A DNA stretch of 64,000 nt. Origin: Microbacterium paraoxydans. Its GTDB lineage: Bacteria > Actinomycetota > Actinomycetes > Actinomycetales > Microbacteriaceae. The notes under the pieces are model-generated. The model was not told the origin of the DNA, did not search any database, and worked only from the letters and a program-made list of their open reading frames with translations. This document shows positions 7,981 through 16,859 of the stretch, piece by piece; within the stretch, counting starts at the first letter, position 1, and each line of letters starts with the position of its first letter. The position numbers were made by a program, and so were the translations under genes. The stretch is taken from positions 806,001-870,000 of the forward strand of contig NZ_JAIVLG010000001.1 in NCBI RefSeq assembly GCF_020524545.1, in the 5' to 3' direction.

Positions 7981-8762
7981 CCCGTCTGACCGTCGCGGAG
8001 GCCGCGCTCGGCTACGCGGATCGGATCGTCTGCGAAGACGTGTCCGTGGAGATCCCCGATGGCGCGTTCACCGTGATCGTCGGGCCGAACGCCTGCGGCA
8101 AGTCGACGCTGCTGAAGAGCCTCACCCGTCTGCTGCAGCCCGCTCGGGGAAGGGTACTGCTGGACGGCGACAGCCTGCACCGTCTGCCGACCAAGCACGT
8201 CGCGCGCGAGGTGGGACTGTTGCCACAGGGCCCCGTGGCGCCGGACGGGATCCGCGTGATCGATCTCGTCTCGCGCGGTCGCTACCCGCACCAGCGCCTG
8301 TTCACCCCGTGGTCGCCGGAGGACGAGGAGGCGGTCGCCGAAGCCATGGACGCCACGGGGGTCGGGCATCTGTCCGGTCGCCTCGTCGACGAGCTCTCCG
8401 GCGGGCAGCGGCAGCGCGTGTGGATGGCGGTGGCGCTCGCGCAGCAGACGCCCATCCTGCTACTCGACGAGCCCACCACCTACCTCGACCTCAGCCATCA
8501 GGTCGAGCTGCTGGAATTGTGCCGCTCCCTCAACCGCCGTGCCGGGAACACTCTCGTCGCCGTGCTGCACGACCTGAACCAGGCAGCGCGCTACGCCGAC
8601 CACATCATCGCGATGAAGGACGGAGCCGTGGTGTCGACCGGGAAGCCGGAGCACGTCATCACCGAGTCGCTGGTCGCGCACGTCTTCGGGCTCGATGCCC
8701 AGGTGATCGTCGATCCCGAGTCGGGGAGCCCGCTCGTGATCCCGCGCTGGTCGCACGACTGA
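7977..8762 (+). CDS. Iron-siderophore ABC transporter ATPase (FecE/FepC type)
   Basis: A 261-residue ATPase with Walker A GPNACGKST (about 36-44), the Q-loop LLPQGPVAP, signature LSGGQRQRV, Walker B ILLLDEPTTYLD and the switch His in VLHDLNQAARY. These are the standard features of siderophore/B12 importer ATPases. ATG 7977 is preceded by the purine-rich GAGAGGGAAAGAGAAG and overlaps the stop of the permease. It closes the iron operon. Confidence 0.9.
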   Translation: MTRLTVAEAALGYADRIVCEDVSVEIPDGAFTVIVGPNACGKSTLLKSLTRLLQPARGRVLLDGDSLHRLPTKHVAREVGLLPQGPVAPDGIRVIDLVSRGRYPHQRLFTPWSPEDEEAVAEAMDATGVGHLSGRLVDELSGGQRQRVWMAVALAQQTPILLLDEPTTYLDLSHQVELLELCRSLNRRAGNTLVAVLHDLNQAARYADHIIAMKDGAVVSTGKPEHVITESLVAHVFGLDAQVIVDPESGSPLVIPRWSHD

Positions 8763-8770
8763 GCGGGGAA

Positions 8771-8776
8771 TATCCT
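8771..8776 (+). promoter_or_regulatory. -10 element of the antiporter gene
   Basis: TATCCT is 26 nt upstream of the ATG at 8803, followed by the ribosome-binding site GGGAGGTAG (8791-8799). This suggests a short conventional leader and separate transcription from the iron operon. Confidence 0.45.
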
Positions 8777-8802
8777 TCTCTCACCGCTGTTGGGAGGTAG
8801 GG

Positions 8803-10554
8803 ATGGAAGGCCTCGAAGTAACGGTCCTGCTCGGACTCACGATTCTCGTCGGAACCCTGATCGCCCCGCGCGTGCGTCTCGCGCTACCCCTCGTCCTGGT
8901 CATCTTCGGACTCCTCCTCGGCTTCGTGCCGCAGCTGCGCGAGGTGCAGCTGCCGCCGGAGACGGTGCTCCTGCTGTTCCTCCCCGTGATGCTCTTCTGG
9001 GAGAGCCTGACGACCTCGCTGCGATCGATCCGCCGCGACTTCCGCTACATCCTTCCGATGAGCACCGTGCTGGTCGTCGCCTCGGCGTTCGCCGTGGCCG
9101 GCATCGGAGTGCTGTTCGGGATGCCGTGGGAGATCGCCCTCATCCTGGGGGCCGCCGTCGCTCCGCCCGACGCCACGGCCGTGGCCGCCCTCGGGCGTCT
9201 CCTCCCGCGCCGCATGTTCATGAAGCTCAAGGCCGAGAGCCTGACCAACGACGGCACCGCTCTGGTGCTCTACGCGATCGCGGTGTCGCTCGCGCTCGGC
9301 GGTCAGATCACGCCGTTGTCGGTGACGGTCGACCTGCTCATCTCGTACGTCGGCGGCATCGCGGCCGGTGCGGTGGTCGCCGCTCTCGGCTACCTGTTGC
9401 TGCGTCGTACGGCGTCGACGATCGTCATCAACGTCGCGCTGCTGCTGATCCCGTTCACGGCCTTCCTCCTCGCCGAGACGGTGCACGCCTCGGGGGTGCT
9501 CGCGGTCGTCGTCGCCGGACTCATCGTCGCCTACGTGTCGCCGCGGGTGACGACCGCGTCCTCCCGCCGACAGGCGGATGCGGCCTGGCCGTTCGGTGTG
9601 TTCCTGCTCAACGGCGCGCTGTTCGTGCTGATCGGGCTCGAAGTGCAGTACGTCGTGCACGAGATCTCGGCCGCGGCGATCGGCCGCCTCGTGCTGATCA
9701 CGCTCGCGGTCTGGGCGACGCTGCTGGTCGTGCGGTACCTCTTCCAGCTGTTGAACGTGCCGTTCCAGCGGCGGACCGATCCGCGACCGCCGCGCGGAGC
9801 GAGGTCCCGGGCACGGGTCGTGTCCACTCTGGCGGGGATGCGCGGTGCCGTGTCTCTCGCCATCGCTCTCTCCGTGCCGGTGACCGTCACCGAGGGCGGA
9901 GCGCTGAACGGCCGCGATGAGATTGTGTTCGTCACGGCCGGTGTCATCCTGCTGAGCCTGCTCGTGCAGGGGCCGTTCCTGCCCGCCATCGTCCGCTGGG
10001 CGCGTTTCCCGGTCGACCACGTCGAAGATGAGGAGTACGAGCTCGCCGAACGTGCGATCTCGGGGGCCGCGCTGGCCGCTCTCGACGACCTCGCCGCCGA
10101 GCACGGTGTGGGGCAGGAGGTGCGTGATCGAGTGCGCTCCGAGGGGTATCAGATGCTCGAATTCGCGAATGCACGCGCCCTGGCACGGGAACAGGCTCTG
10201 GTCGACGCGGAAGCCGAGATGCTCGACGAGATGCTGGGAGAGCCGGATCCGCTGGGCGCCGGGACCGCCGGATCCCGACCCGTCGGAGATACGGGAGTGG
10301 AACAGGCTGACCCGCCCGATGGCACGGTTCTGCAGATGATCGCGACCTCGACCGACGTCGACATCGCACAGCGCTCGCCACTGGTCCGGCACGAGGAGCA
10401 CACGCGCCTCAAGCTCGCCCTCCTCGACCGGAAGCGCGAGGTGCTGCTGGGGCTGCGCGGTGCCGGGACCGTCGATGACATCGTGGTGCGCCGGATCTCC
10501 GCCCGCCTCGACCTGGAACAGGTGCGACTCCAGGGCATCGAGGAGTTCGACTGA
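8803..10554 (+). CDS. Na+/H+ antiporter (CPA1/NhaP family)
   Basis: A 583-residue monovalent cation/proton antiporter. Residues 1 to about 400 hold about twelve membrane segments with the CPA1 functional motifs AAVAPPDATAVAAL (about 115-128) and ESLTNDGTALVLY (about 145-157). The motif acids are the ion-binding and transport residues of the family. The last about 180 residues are hydrophilic and cytoplasmic, with charged helices, and are probably regulatory. It should exchange cytoplasmic Na+ (or K+) for H+ and serve pH and salt balance. It stands alone with its own -10 and a strong ribosome-binding site. Confidence 0.87.
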   Translation: MEGLEVTVLLGLTILVGTLIAPRVRLALPLVLVIFGLLLGFVPQLREVQLPPETVLLLFLPVMLFWESLTTSLRSIRRDFRYILPMSTVLVVASAFAVAGIGVLFGMPWEIALILGAAVAPPDATAVAALGRLLPRRMFMKLKAESLTNDGTALVLYAIAVSLALGGQITPLSVTVDLLISYVGGIAAGAVVAALGYLLLRRTASTIVINVALLLIPFTAFLLAETVHASGVLAVVVAGLIVAYVSPRVTTASSRRQADAAWPFGVFLLNGALFVLIGLEVQYVVHEISAAAIGRLVLITLAVWATLLVVRYLFQLLNVPFQRRTDPRPPRGARSRARVVSTLAGMRGAVSLAIALSVPVTVTEGGALNGRDEIVFVTAGVILLSLLVQGPFLPAIVRWARFPVDHVEDEEYELAERAISGAALAALDDLAAEHGVGQEVRDRVRSEGYQMLEFANARALAREQALVDAEAEMLDEMLGEPDPLGAGTAGSRPVGDTGVEQADPPDGTVLQMIATSTDVDIAQRSPLVRHEEHTRLKLALLDRKREVLLGLRGAGTVDDIVVRRISARLDLEQVRLQGIEEFD

Positions 10555-10619
10555 GGAGCGCAGGAGCGCCTCGTGACGCCGTGTGACGAACCGATTCCGT
10601 GCGCGGCGGGCGGCCTGTC

Positions 10620-10625
10620 TAACGT
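10620..10625 (+). promoter_or_regulatory. Putative -10 of the metQNI operon
   Basis: TAACGT lies 33 nt before metQ, giving a leader of about 27 nt with AGGAAGGA as ribosome-binding site. This leaves no room for a SAM riboswitch after this start. No T-box or SAM-binding fold was recognised further upstream. Confidence 0.4.
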
Positions 10626-10658
10626 AGGCGAGTCCCACCAGGAAGGAACTCCCCTCGC

Positions 10659-11570
10659 ATGTCTCGTCGCACCACCACCGTCCTCGCCGCGCTCGCCGCT
10701 GTCCCGCTCTTCGTCGCGCTCGCCGGCTGTGCCACGGCGTCTTCCGACGCCGGTTCCGGAGGTGACGGATCGTCCGAGAACGAGGTCGTCAAGATCGGCG
10801 TCGTCGGCAAGGGCGACGAGCAGTGGCCGGCCTTCGTCGAGGCTGCGGCCGAAGAGGGCATCACGGTCGAGCTGGTCGACTTCGGCTCGTACGAGCAGCC
10901 CAACCCGGCGCTCTCCGAGGGGGAGATCGATCTCAACCAGTTCCAGCACATCGTGTACCTGGCCGAGTACAACAACGCCTCGGGCTCCGACCTCACTCCG
11001 ATCGGATCCACGGCGATCTACCCGCTGGGTCTGTACTCGACCAAGTACGACGACGTCGAGAGCATTCCGAAGGGCGAGAGCGTCGCCGTGCCCGATGACG
11101 CGTCCAACCAGGCCCGCGCGTTGAACGTGCTCCAGCAGGCCGGTCTCGTCACGCTCAAGAGCGGCGGAACACCGTACTCCGACCTCGCCGACGTCGACAC
11201 CGCGAAGTCCAAGGTCACCGTCACCGCCCTCGAGGCCGCCCTCATCCCGACCTCGCTGCCCGACGTCGCTGCCGCGATCATCAACAACGACTTCGTGCAG
11301 GACGCGGGTCTCACGTTCGAGGACGCGATCGCCCAGGATGACCCCGAGGACCCCAGCGCCCTGCCGTATGTGAACATCTTCGCCGCCCGCGCCGACGACG
11401 CCGACAACGAGACCTACCTCAAGCTGGTCGAGATCTTCCAGACGAACGAGGCCGTGCAGAAGGGACTCCTGGAGTCGTCGGGCGGCACCGCCGTGGCGCT
11501 GCAGACGCCGGTGGAGGACCTGGTCGCGTCGCTCGAAAAGGTGCAGGCCGACGCCGAGGCGAACAAGTAG
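10659..11570 (+). CDS. metQ: Methionine-binding lipoprotein MetQ
   Basis: A 303-residue NlpA-family lipoprotein. The signal peptide ends in lipobox LAGC with Cys24, followed by a Ser/Gly-rich tether. The family segments are visible: NPALSEGEIDLNQFQH (about 86-101), LGLYSTKY and VAVPDDASNQARAL, the last two lining the ligand cleft. It binds methionine, possibly also D-methionine or methionine peptides, for the adjacent MetNI importer. The ribosome-binding site is AGGAAGGA. The ATPase gene follows after 22 bp. Confidence 0.9.
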   Translation: MSRRTTTVLAALAAVPLFVALAGCATASSDAGSGGDGSSENEVVKIGVVGKGDEQWPAFVEAAAEEGITVELVDFGSYEQPNPALSEGEIDLNQFQHIVYLAEYNNASGSDLTPIGSTAIYPLGLYSTKYDDVESIPKGESVAVPDDASNQARALNVLQQAGLVTLKSGGTPYSDLADVDTAKSKVTVTALEAALIPTSLPDVAAAIINNDFVQDAGLTFEDAIAQDDPEDPSALPYVNIFAARADDADNETYLKLVEIFQTNEAVQKGLLESSGGTAVALQTPVEDLVASLEKVQADAEANK

Positions 11571-11592
11571 GACTCGGGGACCGGAGCTACGC

Positions 11593-12636
11593 ATGCCGAT
11601 CGTCACTCTGACGAACGTCTCGAAGACGTACCCCTCCCGCACCCGCGGCGACGCCGAGATCGTGGCCGTGGATGATGTGACCCTTTCCATCGAGAAGGGC
11701 GACGTCTACGGCATCATCGGGTACTCCGGGGCGGGCAAGTCGACTCTCGTCCGGCTGATCAACGCGCTCGAGCCGGCCACGAGTGGCAGCATCACGGTGG
11801 ACGGCGTCGACATCACCGCCCTCACCGAGCGCGAGCTGCGCAAGGTCCGCGGCGGAATCGGCATGATCTTCCAGCAGTTCAACCTGTTCTCCTCGCGCAC
11901 GGTCAAGGGCAACATCGCCTACCCGCTGAAGCTCGCAGGCTGGTCCAGCACCGACATCGAGGCGCGGGTCACGGAGCTTCTCTCGTTCGTCGGACTCTCC
12001 GACAAGGCCAAGGCCTACCCGGAGCAGCTCTCCGGTGGGCAGAAGCAGCGCGTCGGCATCGCCCGCGCACTCGCCACCGGGCCTGCGATCCTCCTCGCGG
12101 ATGAGGCCACCAGCGCCCTCGACCCCCAGACCACCCACGAGGTGCTCGACCTGCTCCAGCGGGTCAACCGGGAACAGGGCGTCACGATCGTCGTCATCAC
12201 GCACGAGATGGATGTGATCCAGACGATCGCGACGAAGGTGGCCGTGATGGAGAACGGTCGTGTGATCGAGCAGGGCGATGTGTTCGACGTCTTCTCGTCG
12301 CCGCAGAACCCGGCGTCGCAGCGGTTCGTCGGGACGGTCGTGAAGGGTGTGCCGTCGCCCGCGGAGCTGGCGGTGCTGAGGGAGCGTCACCGAGGGCGAC
12401 TCGTGACCTTCTCGTTCCGTGACGGCGACGCGTCTCAGGCGCAGGTCTTCCTCGACCTCGCCGGTGCCGGACTCGATTTCGAGCTCGTGTACGGCGGTAT
12501 CAACGACATCCGCGGGCGCGCGTTCGGCCACCTCACGCTCGCGATCCGGGGCGACGACGCCGTGATCGATCGGACGCTCGCCGGCATCGCGCATCGCGTC
12601 GAAGTGACCGAGATCGCCCGAGAGGAGGCGCACTGA
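11593..12636 (+). CDS. metN: Methionine importer ATPase MetN
   Basis: A 347-residue ABC ATPase with Walker A GYSGAGKST, Q-loop MIFQQFNLFSSRTV, signature LSGGQKQRVGIARAL and Walker B ILLADEATSALD. The C-terminal region (about 260-347) is the NIL (ferredoxin-like) domain that in MetN binds methionine and inhibits transport. That domain, together with the neighbours metQ and metI, identifies the importer. The stop overlaps the metI start (TGATG). Confidence 0.92.
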   Translation: MPIVTLTNVSKTYPSRTRGDAEIVAVDDVTLSIEKGDVYGIIGYSGAGKSTLVRLINALEPATSGSITVDGVDITALTERELRKVRGGIGMIFQQFNLFSSRTVKGNIAYPLKLAGWSSTDIEARVTELLSFVGLSDKAKAYPEQLSGGQKQRVGIARALATGPAILLADEATSALDPQTTHEVLDLLQRVNREQGVTIVVITHEMDVIQTIATKVAVMENGRVIEQGDVFDVFSSPQNPASQRFVGTVVKGVPSPAELAVLRERHRGRLVTFSFRDGDASQAQVFLDLAGAGLDFELVYGGINDIRGRAFGHLTLAIRGDDAVIDRTLAGIAHRVEVTEIAREEAH

Positions 12637-13295
12637 TGGATCGCCTGAACGAGCTCTGGCCCGAGCTGTGGAAGGCCGCGGTCGAGACGCTCTACATGAC
12701 CTCCTTCGCCCTCGTGCTCGGCGGGATCCTCGGCCTGGCCATCGGCGTCATCCTCTACGTCACCCGTCCCGGGGGACTGCTCCAGAATCCGGTCGTCGCG
12801 TTTCTCGCCAACCTCGGCGTGAACTTCTTCCGCCCGATCCCCTTCGTCCTCTTCGTCGCGGTGGCGCAGCCCTTCGCACGCGCTGTCGTCGGCGTCGGCA
12901 TCGGGACCACGGCCGGTGCGTTCATGATCGCTCTCGCCGCCGCCTTCGCGATCGGCCGCATCGTCGAGCAGCACCTCGTCTCGGTGTCGCCCGGAGTGAT
13001 CGAAGCGGCTCGCGCCATGGGGGCGGGACCCTGGCGCATCCTCTTCACGGTGGCGATCCCCGAGTCGCTCGGCCCGCTGATCCTCGGCTACACGTTCATC
13101 GTGGTCGCGCTCATCGACATGACGGCGATGGCCGGGCTGATCGGTGGAGGCGGCCTCGGCGCGTTCGCTCAGATCTACGGCTTCCGGCAGTTCGAGCCGG
13201 TCGTGATGTGGGTGGCGATCGTCTTGATCGTAGTGTTCGTGCACCTCGTGCAGATGCTCGGCACGCGACTCGCGCGCATGGTCATGCGCCGCTGA
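12636..13295 (+). CDS. metI: Methionine importer permease MetI
   Basis: A 219-residue permease with about five membrane segments and the MetI-type coupling region VIEAARAMGAGPWRILFTVAIPE (around residues 124-146). The preceding segment FRPIPFVLF matches the family. It forms the homodimeric channel for MetN/MetQ. It overlaps metN by 1 nt, and its last 14 bp overlap the end of the opposing pseudouridine synthase gene. Confidence 0.9.
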   Translation: MDRLNELWPELWKAAVETLYMTSFALVLGGILGLAIGVILYVTRPGGLLQNPVVAFLANLGVNFFRPIPFVLFVAVAQPFARAVVGVGIGTTAGAFMIALAAAFAIGRIVEQHLVSVSPGVIEAARAMGAGPWRILFTVAIPESLGPLILGYTFIVVALIDMTAMAGLIGGGGLGAFAQIYGFRQFEPVVMWVAIVLIVVFVHLVQMLGTRLARMVMRR

Positions 13296-14226
13296 CAGGA
13301 GTGCGGGCACCGGGAGCGTGCTGCAAGGTGCGCCGAGTGGTGAAGACGCGCTGCGCACCTGTCAGCGGATCGACGAAGCGCAGTTCGCGCGCGAGCAGCT
13401 GCAGGGGGCGCTCGAAGTCGTCCGGGACATCGTCGAGGAGCTCGGGGTAGAACCGATCGTTCAGGATGCCGATGCCCAGGGCGGCGAGGTGCACACGCAG
13501 CTGGTGCATCTTGCCGCTGTGCGGGCGGAGGAGGGTGTGCACGACGTGCTCGTCGTCGTCCAGGAGTTCGACGAGCGTCTCGGAGTTCGGCTCCTTCGCG
13601 TCGTCGACCTGCACGCGCACCTGACCGCGCGCCTTCACGATGTTGTTGCGGTAGACCAGCGGAAATGCCGGGAGCTTCCCGCTCTCGGGGCGTGCGGACA
13701 CGGCTTCGTAGACCTTCTGCACCTGCCGATTCTCGAACAGCAGTTGGTATGCGCCGCGCGTCGCCGGTCGCGTCGCGAACATCAGCAATCCCGCCGTCGC
13801 GCGATCGAGTCGATGGATGGGCGCCAGGTCGGGATTGTCGAGCAGGTTGCGCAGTCGGACCAGCGCGGAGTTCTGCAGGAATTTCCCGCCGGGAGTCGTC
13901 GGCAGGAAGTGCGGCTTGTCGACGACGACGAGATGGTCGTCCTGGTGCAGGATCTCGATCTCGAAAGGGATCCGTGTCTCCACGGCGGGCTCGCGGTAGT
14001 ACCACACGAACTCGACGCTGCCCAGCGGGGCGTCACGCGGGACGGGAGAGCCGTCGGCACGCACGATGTCGCCGCGGTCGAAGCGCTCGAGCAGCCGCTC
14101 GGGGTCGAGGTGGAAGAAGCGCTCGACCATGTAGGCCGCGGCGGTCGGCCAGGGGCCGGTGAGCGGCACGTGCAGCCGCGTCGCGCCCACGCCGTCGCGG
14201 ACGGGGAGGGGAGAGGGCATGCCCAT
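13282..14226 (-). CDS. RluA-family RNA pseudouridine synthase
   Basis: A 314-residue protein with the RluA-family catalytic motif HRLDRATAG; Asp141 is the nucleophile. Flanking family segments are VVVDKPHFLPTTPGG and LRPHSGKMHQLRVHL. The N-terminal 80 residues resemble an S4-like or family-specific extension. It isomerises uridine to pseudouridine in rRNA or tRNA; the target position cannot be read from sequence. Single gene, convergent with metI. Start MGMPSP at 14226 is plausible, with MPSP two codons on as alternative. Confidence 0.85.
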   Translation of the reverse strand: MGMPSPLPVRDGVGATRLHVPLTGPWPTAAAYMVERFFHLDPERLLERFDRGDIVRADGSPVPRDAPLGSVEFVWYYREPAVETRIPFEIEILHQDDHLVVVDKPHFLPTTPGGKFLQNSALVRLRNLLDNPDLAPIHRLDRATAGLLMFATRPATRGAYQLLFENRQVQKVYEAVSARPESGKLPAFPLVYRNNIVKARGQVRVQVDDAKEPNSETLVELLDDDEHVVHTLLRPHSGKMHQLRVHLAALGIGILNDRFYPELLDDVPDDFERPLQLLARELRFVDPLTGAQRVFTTRRTLQHAPGARTPVSGA

Positions 14227-14239
14227 CAGCAGCGACCCC

Positions 14240-14734
14240 TCACGAGTCGAAGCTCAGGCTCAGCTTGCGCAGGAGACCGGCGAGGCGTTCCCGATCCGAG
14301 CGGGAGAGTGCTCGCAGGAGATCGGCCTCCACATCGACGAGACGCGTGATGGCGGCGTCCACGCGGATCCGACCGTCGTCGGTGAGGGTCACCAGAACGC
14401 TGCGTCCGTCGCCGGGGTCGGCCTCCCGTCGGACGAAGCGACGCCCGACCAGGCGGTCGATCCGATTCGTCATGGTGCCGCTCGACACCAGCGTCTGCTG
14501 CAGGAGCTGCTTGGGGGAGAGCTGGAACGGGGAACCGGCTCGGCGCAGCGCGGACAGCACATCCCATTCCCAGTGCTCGAGGTCGCTGCGGCGGAAGACA
14601 TCGCGCCGGGCGCGGTCCAGGTGCTTCGACAGCCGGTCCATCCGTGACAGGACCTCGAGGGGTGAGAAGTCGAGGTCCGGGCGCTGGGTGTTCCATGCCC
14701 CGACGATCCGGTCGACCTCATCCACCTCGCTCAT
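14240..14734 (-). CDS. MarR-family transcriptional regulator
   Basis: A 164-residue winged-helix regulator. Residues about 50-110 form the MarR DNA-binding domain: WDVLSALRRAGSPFQLSP, then the recognition helix with SGTMTNRIDRLV, then the wing LVTLTDDGR. Helices at both ends make the dimer interface. Ligand and targets are unknown; the neighbours are a GNAT protein upstream and an RNA-modifying enzyme downstream. Its -10 element lies inside the last codons of the GNAT gene and is spaced for a leaderless transcript from the ATG at 14734. Confidence 0.85.
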   Translation of the reverse strand: MSEVDEVDRIVGAWNTQRPDLDFSPLEVLSRMDRLSKHLDRARRDVFRRSDLEHWEWDVLSALRRAGSPFQLSPKQLLQQTLVSSGTMTNRIDRLVGRRFVRREADPGDGRSVLVTLTDDGRIRVDAAITRLVDVEADLLRALSRSDRERLAGLLRKLSLSFDS

Positions 14735-14740
14735 CCGCCC

Positions 14741-14746
14741 ATTATC
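14741..14746 (-). promoter_or_regulatory. -10 element of a leaderless marR promoter
   Basis: Minus-strand GATAAT is followed by 6 nt and the ATG at 14734. It overlaps the stop codon of the upstream GNAT gene, so the regulator can be transcribed independently of it. Confidence 0.55.
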
Positions 14747-15239
14747 GCGCGTGCGACGAGGCGATCCCGGACGCGGCGGGCAGAACGGTCGTCATGAAGG
14801 TGCTGTGGGGGTCGAGCGTGTATCCACCGAACGGGCCGCACTCGCGGAAGCCGGCCGCGGCGTACAGCGAGCGCGCCGGGACGAAGAACTCCGCGCTTCC
14901 GGTTTCGAGCGAGACCCGGTGGACGCCGCGTGCCCCGGCATCGGCCAGGAGGAAGGCGAGCATGGTGCGGCCGAGACCGCGTCCGCGCAGCGCAGGGTCG
15001 ATGCGCATCGACTTGATCTCCTCATGTCCGTCTTCGACCGCCGCCAGGGCGCCGGTGGCGACGGGACGGCGGTCGAGGAACCCGGCGAACAGCCGCACGC
15101 CCGGGGCGAGCAGGCGCTCGAACACCAGCGCATGGCGGCTCTCCGCGGGCGCGGTGTGCTCCAGCTCCGCATGATGGGCGACCAGGAACTCGGCGAGGTC
15201 GGGGCGTGCGACCGCGACCCGTTCGATCGACATGCTCAT
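14742..15239 (-). CDS. GNAT-family N-acetyltransferase
   Basis: A 165-residue GNAT protein. Motif A, which binds acetyl-CoA pyrophosphate, is LRGRGLGRTMLAFLLADA (about 88-105), followed by RVSLETGSAEFFVPARSLYAAAGF, a typical motif B region. Substrate unknown; such stand-alone proteins acetylate amines, amino acids, antibiotics or protein N-termini. ATG at 15239 is followed two codons later by a second ATG that could also serve. Divergent from tRNA-Gln. Confidence 0.83.
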   Translation of the reverse strand: MSMSIERVAVARPDLAEFLVAHHAELEHTAPAESRHALVFERLLAPGVRLFAGFLDRRPVATGALAAVEDGHEEIKSMRIDPALRGRGLGRTMLAFLLADAGARGVHRVSLETGSAEFFVPARSLYAAAGFRECGPFGGYTLDPHSTFMTTVLPAASGIASSHAR

Positions 15240-15349
15240 CTCCCCAGCATCCCAGAGCGGTGTTTCGGATGGATGTCGAGCGGCGGTGTCAGCGGATCAG
15301 GGCTCGGAGCATGGCAGACTTGACCAGTGGCGTCCTCGGGACGGCGCGG

Positions 15350-15421
15350 TCCGCCGTGGTGTAATGGCAGCACGACAGCCTTTGGAGCTGTGAGGTCTAG
15401 GTTCGAGTCCTGGCGGCGGAG
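15350..15421 (+). tRNA. tRNA-Gln (anticodon UUG)
   Basis: The cloverleaf can be drawn by hand. The acceptor stem TCCGCCG (15350-15356) pairs with CGGCGGA (15414-15420), and the discriminator is G15421. The anticodon stem ACAGC/GCTGT encloses loop CTTTGGA with anticodon TTG, and the T-arm is CTAGG-TTCGAGT-CCTGG. CCA is not encoded. A -35-like TTGACC lies at 15319-15324. The glmU start codon begins only 2 nt after the discriminator. Confidence 0.95.
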
Positions 15422-15422
15422 C

Positions 15423-16853
15423 ATGACTGGGAACAACCTCGCCATCATCGTCCTGGCAGCGGGCCAGGGCACTCGCATGAAATCGCGCCTTCCGAAGGTG
15501 CTGCATCCGATCAGCGGACGTCCGCTCGTCGGACACGTGCTCGCCACGGCCGGGCGGCTGCAGGCCGCGCACGTCGAGGTCGTCGTGCGGCACGAGCGCG
15601 ATCAGGTCGTCGCCGCTCTGACCGAGGACTACCCCGGAGTGGTATTCGTCGACCAGGACGACATCCCCGGCACCGGACGAGCGGTGCAGGTCGCCGTCGA
15701 CGCTCTCCCCGCCGACTTCGACGGCGATGTGCTCGTGCTCTCCGGCGACTGCCCGCTGGCGGATGCCGAGACGCTCTCCGCCTTCCTCTCCGAGCATCGG
15801 GCCTCCGGTGCGCCGGCCACGCTGATGACCGCGCTGGTCGACGACCCGACCGGCTACGGGCGCGTCGTGCGCGATGCCGACGGGGGAGTCGATCGCATCG
15901 TGGAGCAGAAGGACGCGAACGCCGAAGAGGCGGCGGTCCGCGAGATCAACGCCGGGATGTACGTCTTCCGCGCCGCGACGCTGCGGGATTACCTCCCGCG
16001 GGTCGGCGTCGACAACGCTCAGGGAGAGATGTACCTGACGGACGTCCCCGGACTGCTCCGCCGCGACGGGGACCGGGTGGCGGCCTCGGTCGTCTCCGAT
16101 GTCTCCGTCACGTTCGGCGTCAACGATCGTGCCCAGCTCGCCGAGGTCGGCCGTCTGCTCAACCAGCGCATCGTGCGCCGCTGGCAGCTCGAAGGCGTCA
16201 CCGTGATCGACCCGGCCACCACCTGGATCGATGACGATGCGACGCTCTCGCCCGACGTCACGATCCTCCCGAACACGCAGATCCTGCGGGCCACGGTGAT
16301 CGCCTCCGGTGCCGTCGTCGGTCCAGACACGACGCTGGTCGGGTGCGAGGTCGGCGAGGACGCGACCGTCCGCCGTACCGACGCCACCTTCGCCGTGATC
16401 GGTGCCGAGGCGACGGTGGGCCCGTTCTCCTTCCTCCGCCCCGGCACGGTCCTGGGCGCCAAGGGCAAGATCGGCGCGTACGTCGAGACCAAGAACGCCG
16501 AGATCGGCGAAGGCAGCAAGGTGCCCCATCTCTCCTACGTGGGCGATGCCACGATCGGACGCGGCGTGAACCTCGGCGCGAGCACGATCACCGCCAACTA
16601 CGACGACGTCCACAAGCACCGGACCGAGATCGGTGACGAGGTGCACACCGGGTCGCACACGGTGCTCGTGGCGCCCGTTAGGCTGGGAGCCGGTGCGAAG
16701 ACCGGTGCAGGCGCCGTCGTCCGCAAGGACGTCCCCGCCGGCGCTCTGGCCATGAGCGTCGCCCCCCAGCGCAACATCGAGGGCTGGGTCGAGAAGAACA
16801 GAGCAGGCACGGGCGCGGCGGATGCTGCGTCCCGCGAGAATTCGGCGGAATAG
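15423..16853 (+). CDS. glmU: Bifunctional GlmU (GlcNAc-1-P uridyltransferase / GlcN-1-P acetyltransferase)
   Basis: A 476-residue enzyme making UDP-N-acetylglucosamine for peptidoglycan. The N-terminal uridyltransferase domain starts with LAAGQGTRMKSRLPKVLHP, the nucleotide-binding loop. The C-terminal half (about 260-450) is a left-handed beta-helix of hexapeptide repeats with acetyl-CoA site residues around VETKNAEIG and NYDDVHKHRTEIG. ATG 15423 is the only start giving the normal N-terminus. It directly follows tRNA-Gln with no space for a Shine-Dalgarno site other than the tRNA itself. prs follows after 6 bp. Confidence 0.93.
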   Translation: MTGNNLAIIVLAAGQGTRMKSRLPKVLHPISGRPLVGHVLATAGRLQAAHVEVVVRHERDQVVAALTEDYPGVVFVDQDDIPGTGRAVQVAVDALPADFDGDVLVLSGDCPLADAETLSAFLSEHRASGAPATLMTALVDDPTGYGRVVRDADGGVDRIVEQKDANAEEAAVREINAGMYVFRAATLRDYLPRVGVDNAQGEMYLTDVPGLLRRDGDRVAASVVSDVSVTFGVNDRAQLAEVGRLLNQRIVRRWQLEGVTVIDPATTWIDDDATLSPDVTILPNTQILRATVIASGAVVGPDTTLVGCEVGEDATVRRTDATFAVIGAEATVGPFSFLRPGTVLGAKGKIGAYVETKNAEIGEGSKVPHLSYVGDATIGRGVNLGASTITANYDDVHKHRTEIGDEVHTGSHTVLVAPVRLGAGAKTGAGAVVRKDVPAGALAMSVAPQRNIEGWVEKNRAGTGAADAASRENSAE

Positions 16854-16859
16854 GCGGAC

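Noticed and set aside
10555..10658. SAM riboswitch upstream of metQ
   Set aside because: The region is too short and no SAM-aptamer pattern could be folded by eye; the likely transcription start leaves only about 27 nt of leader.
15327..15422. N-terminal extension of GlmU by 32 residues
   Set aside because: The extension would be a translation of the tRNA-Gln gene; the normal GlmU N-terminus starts at 15423.
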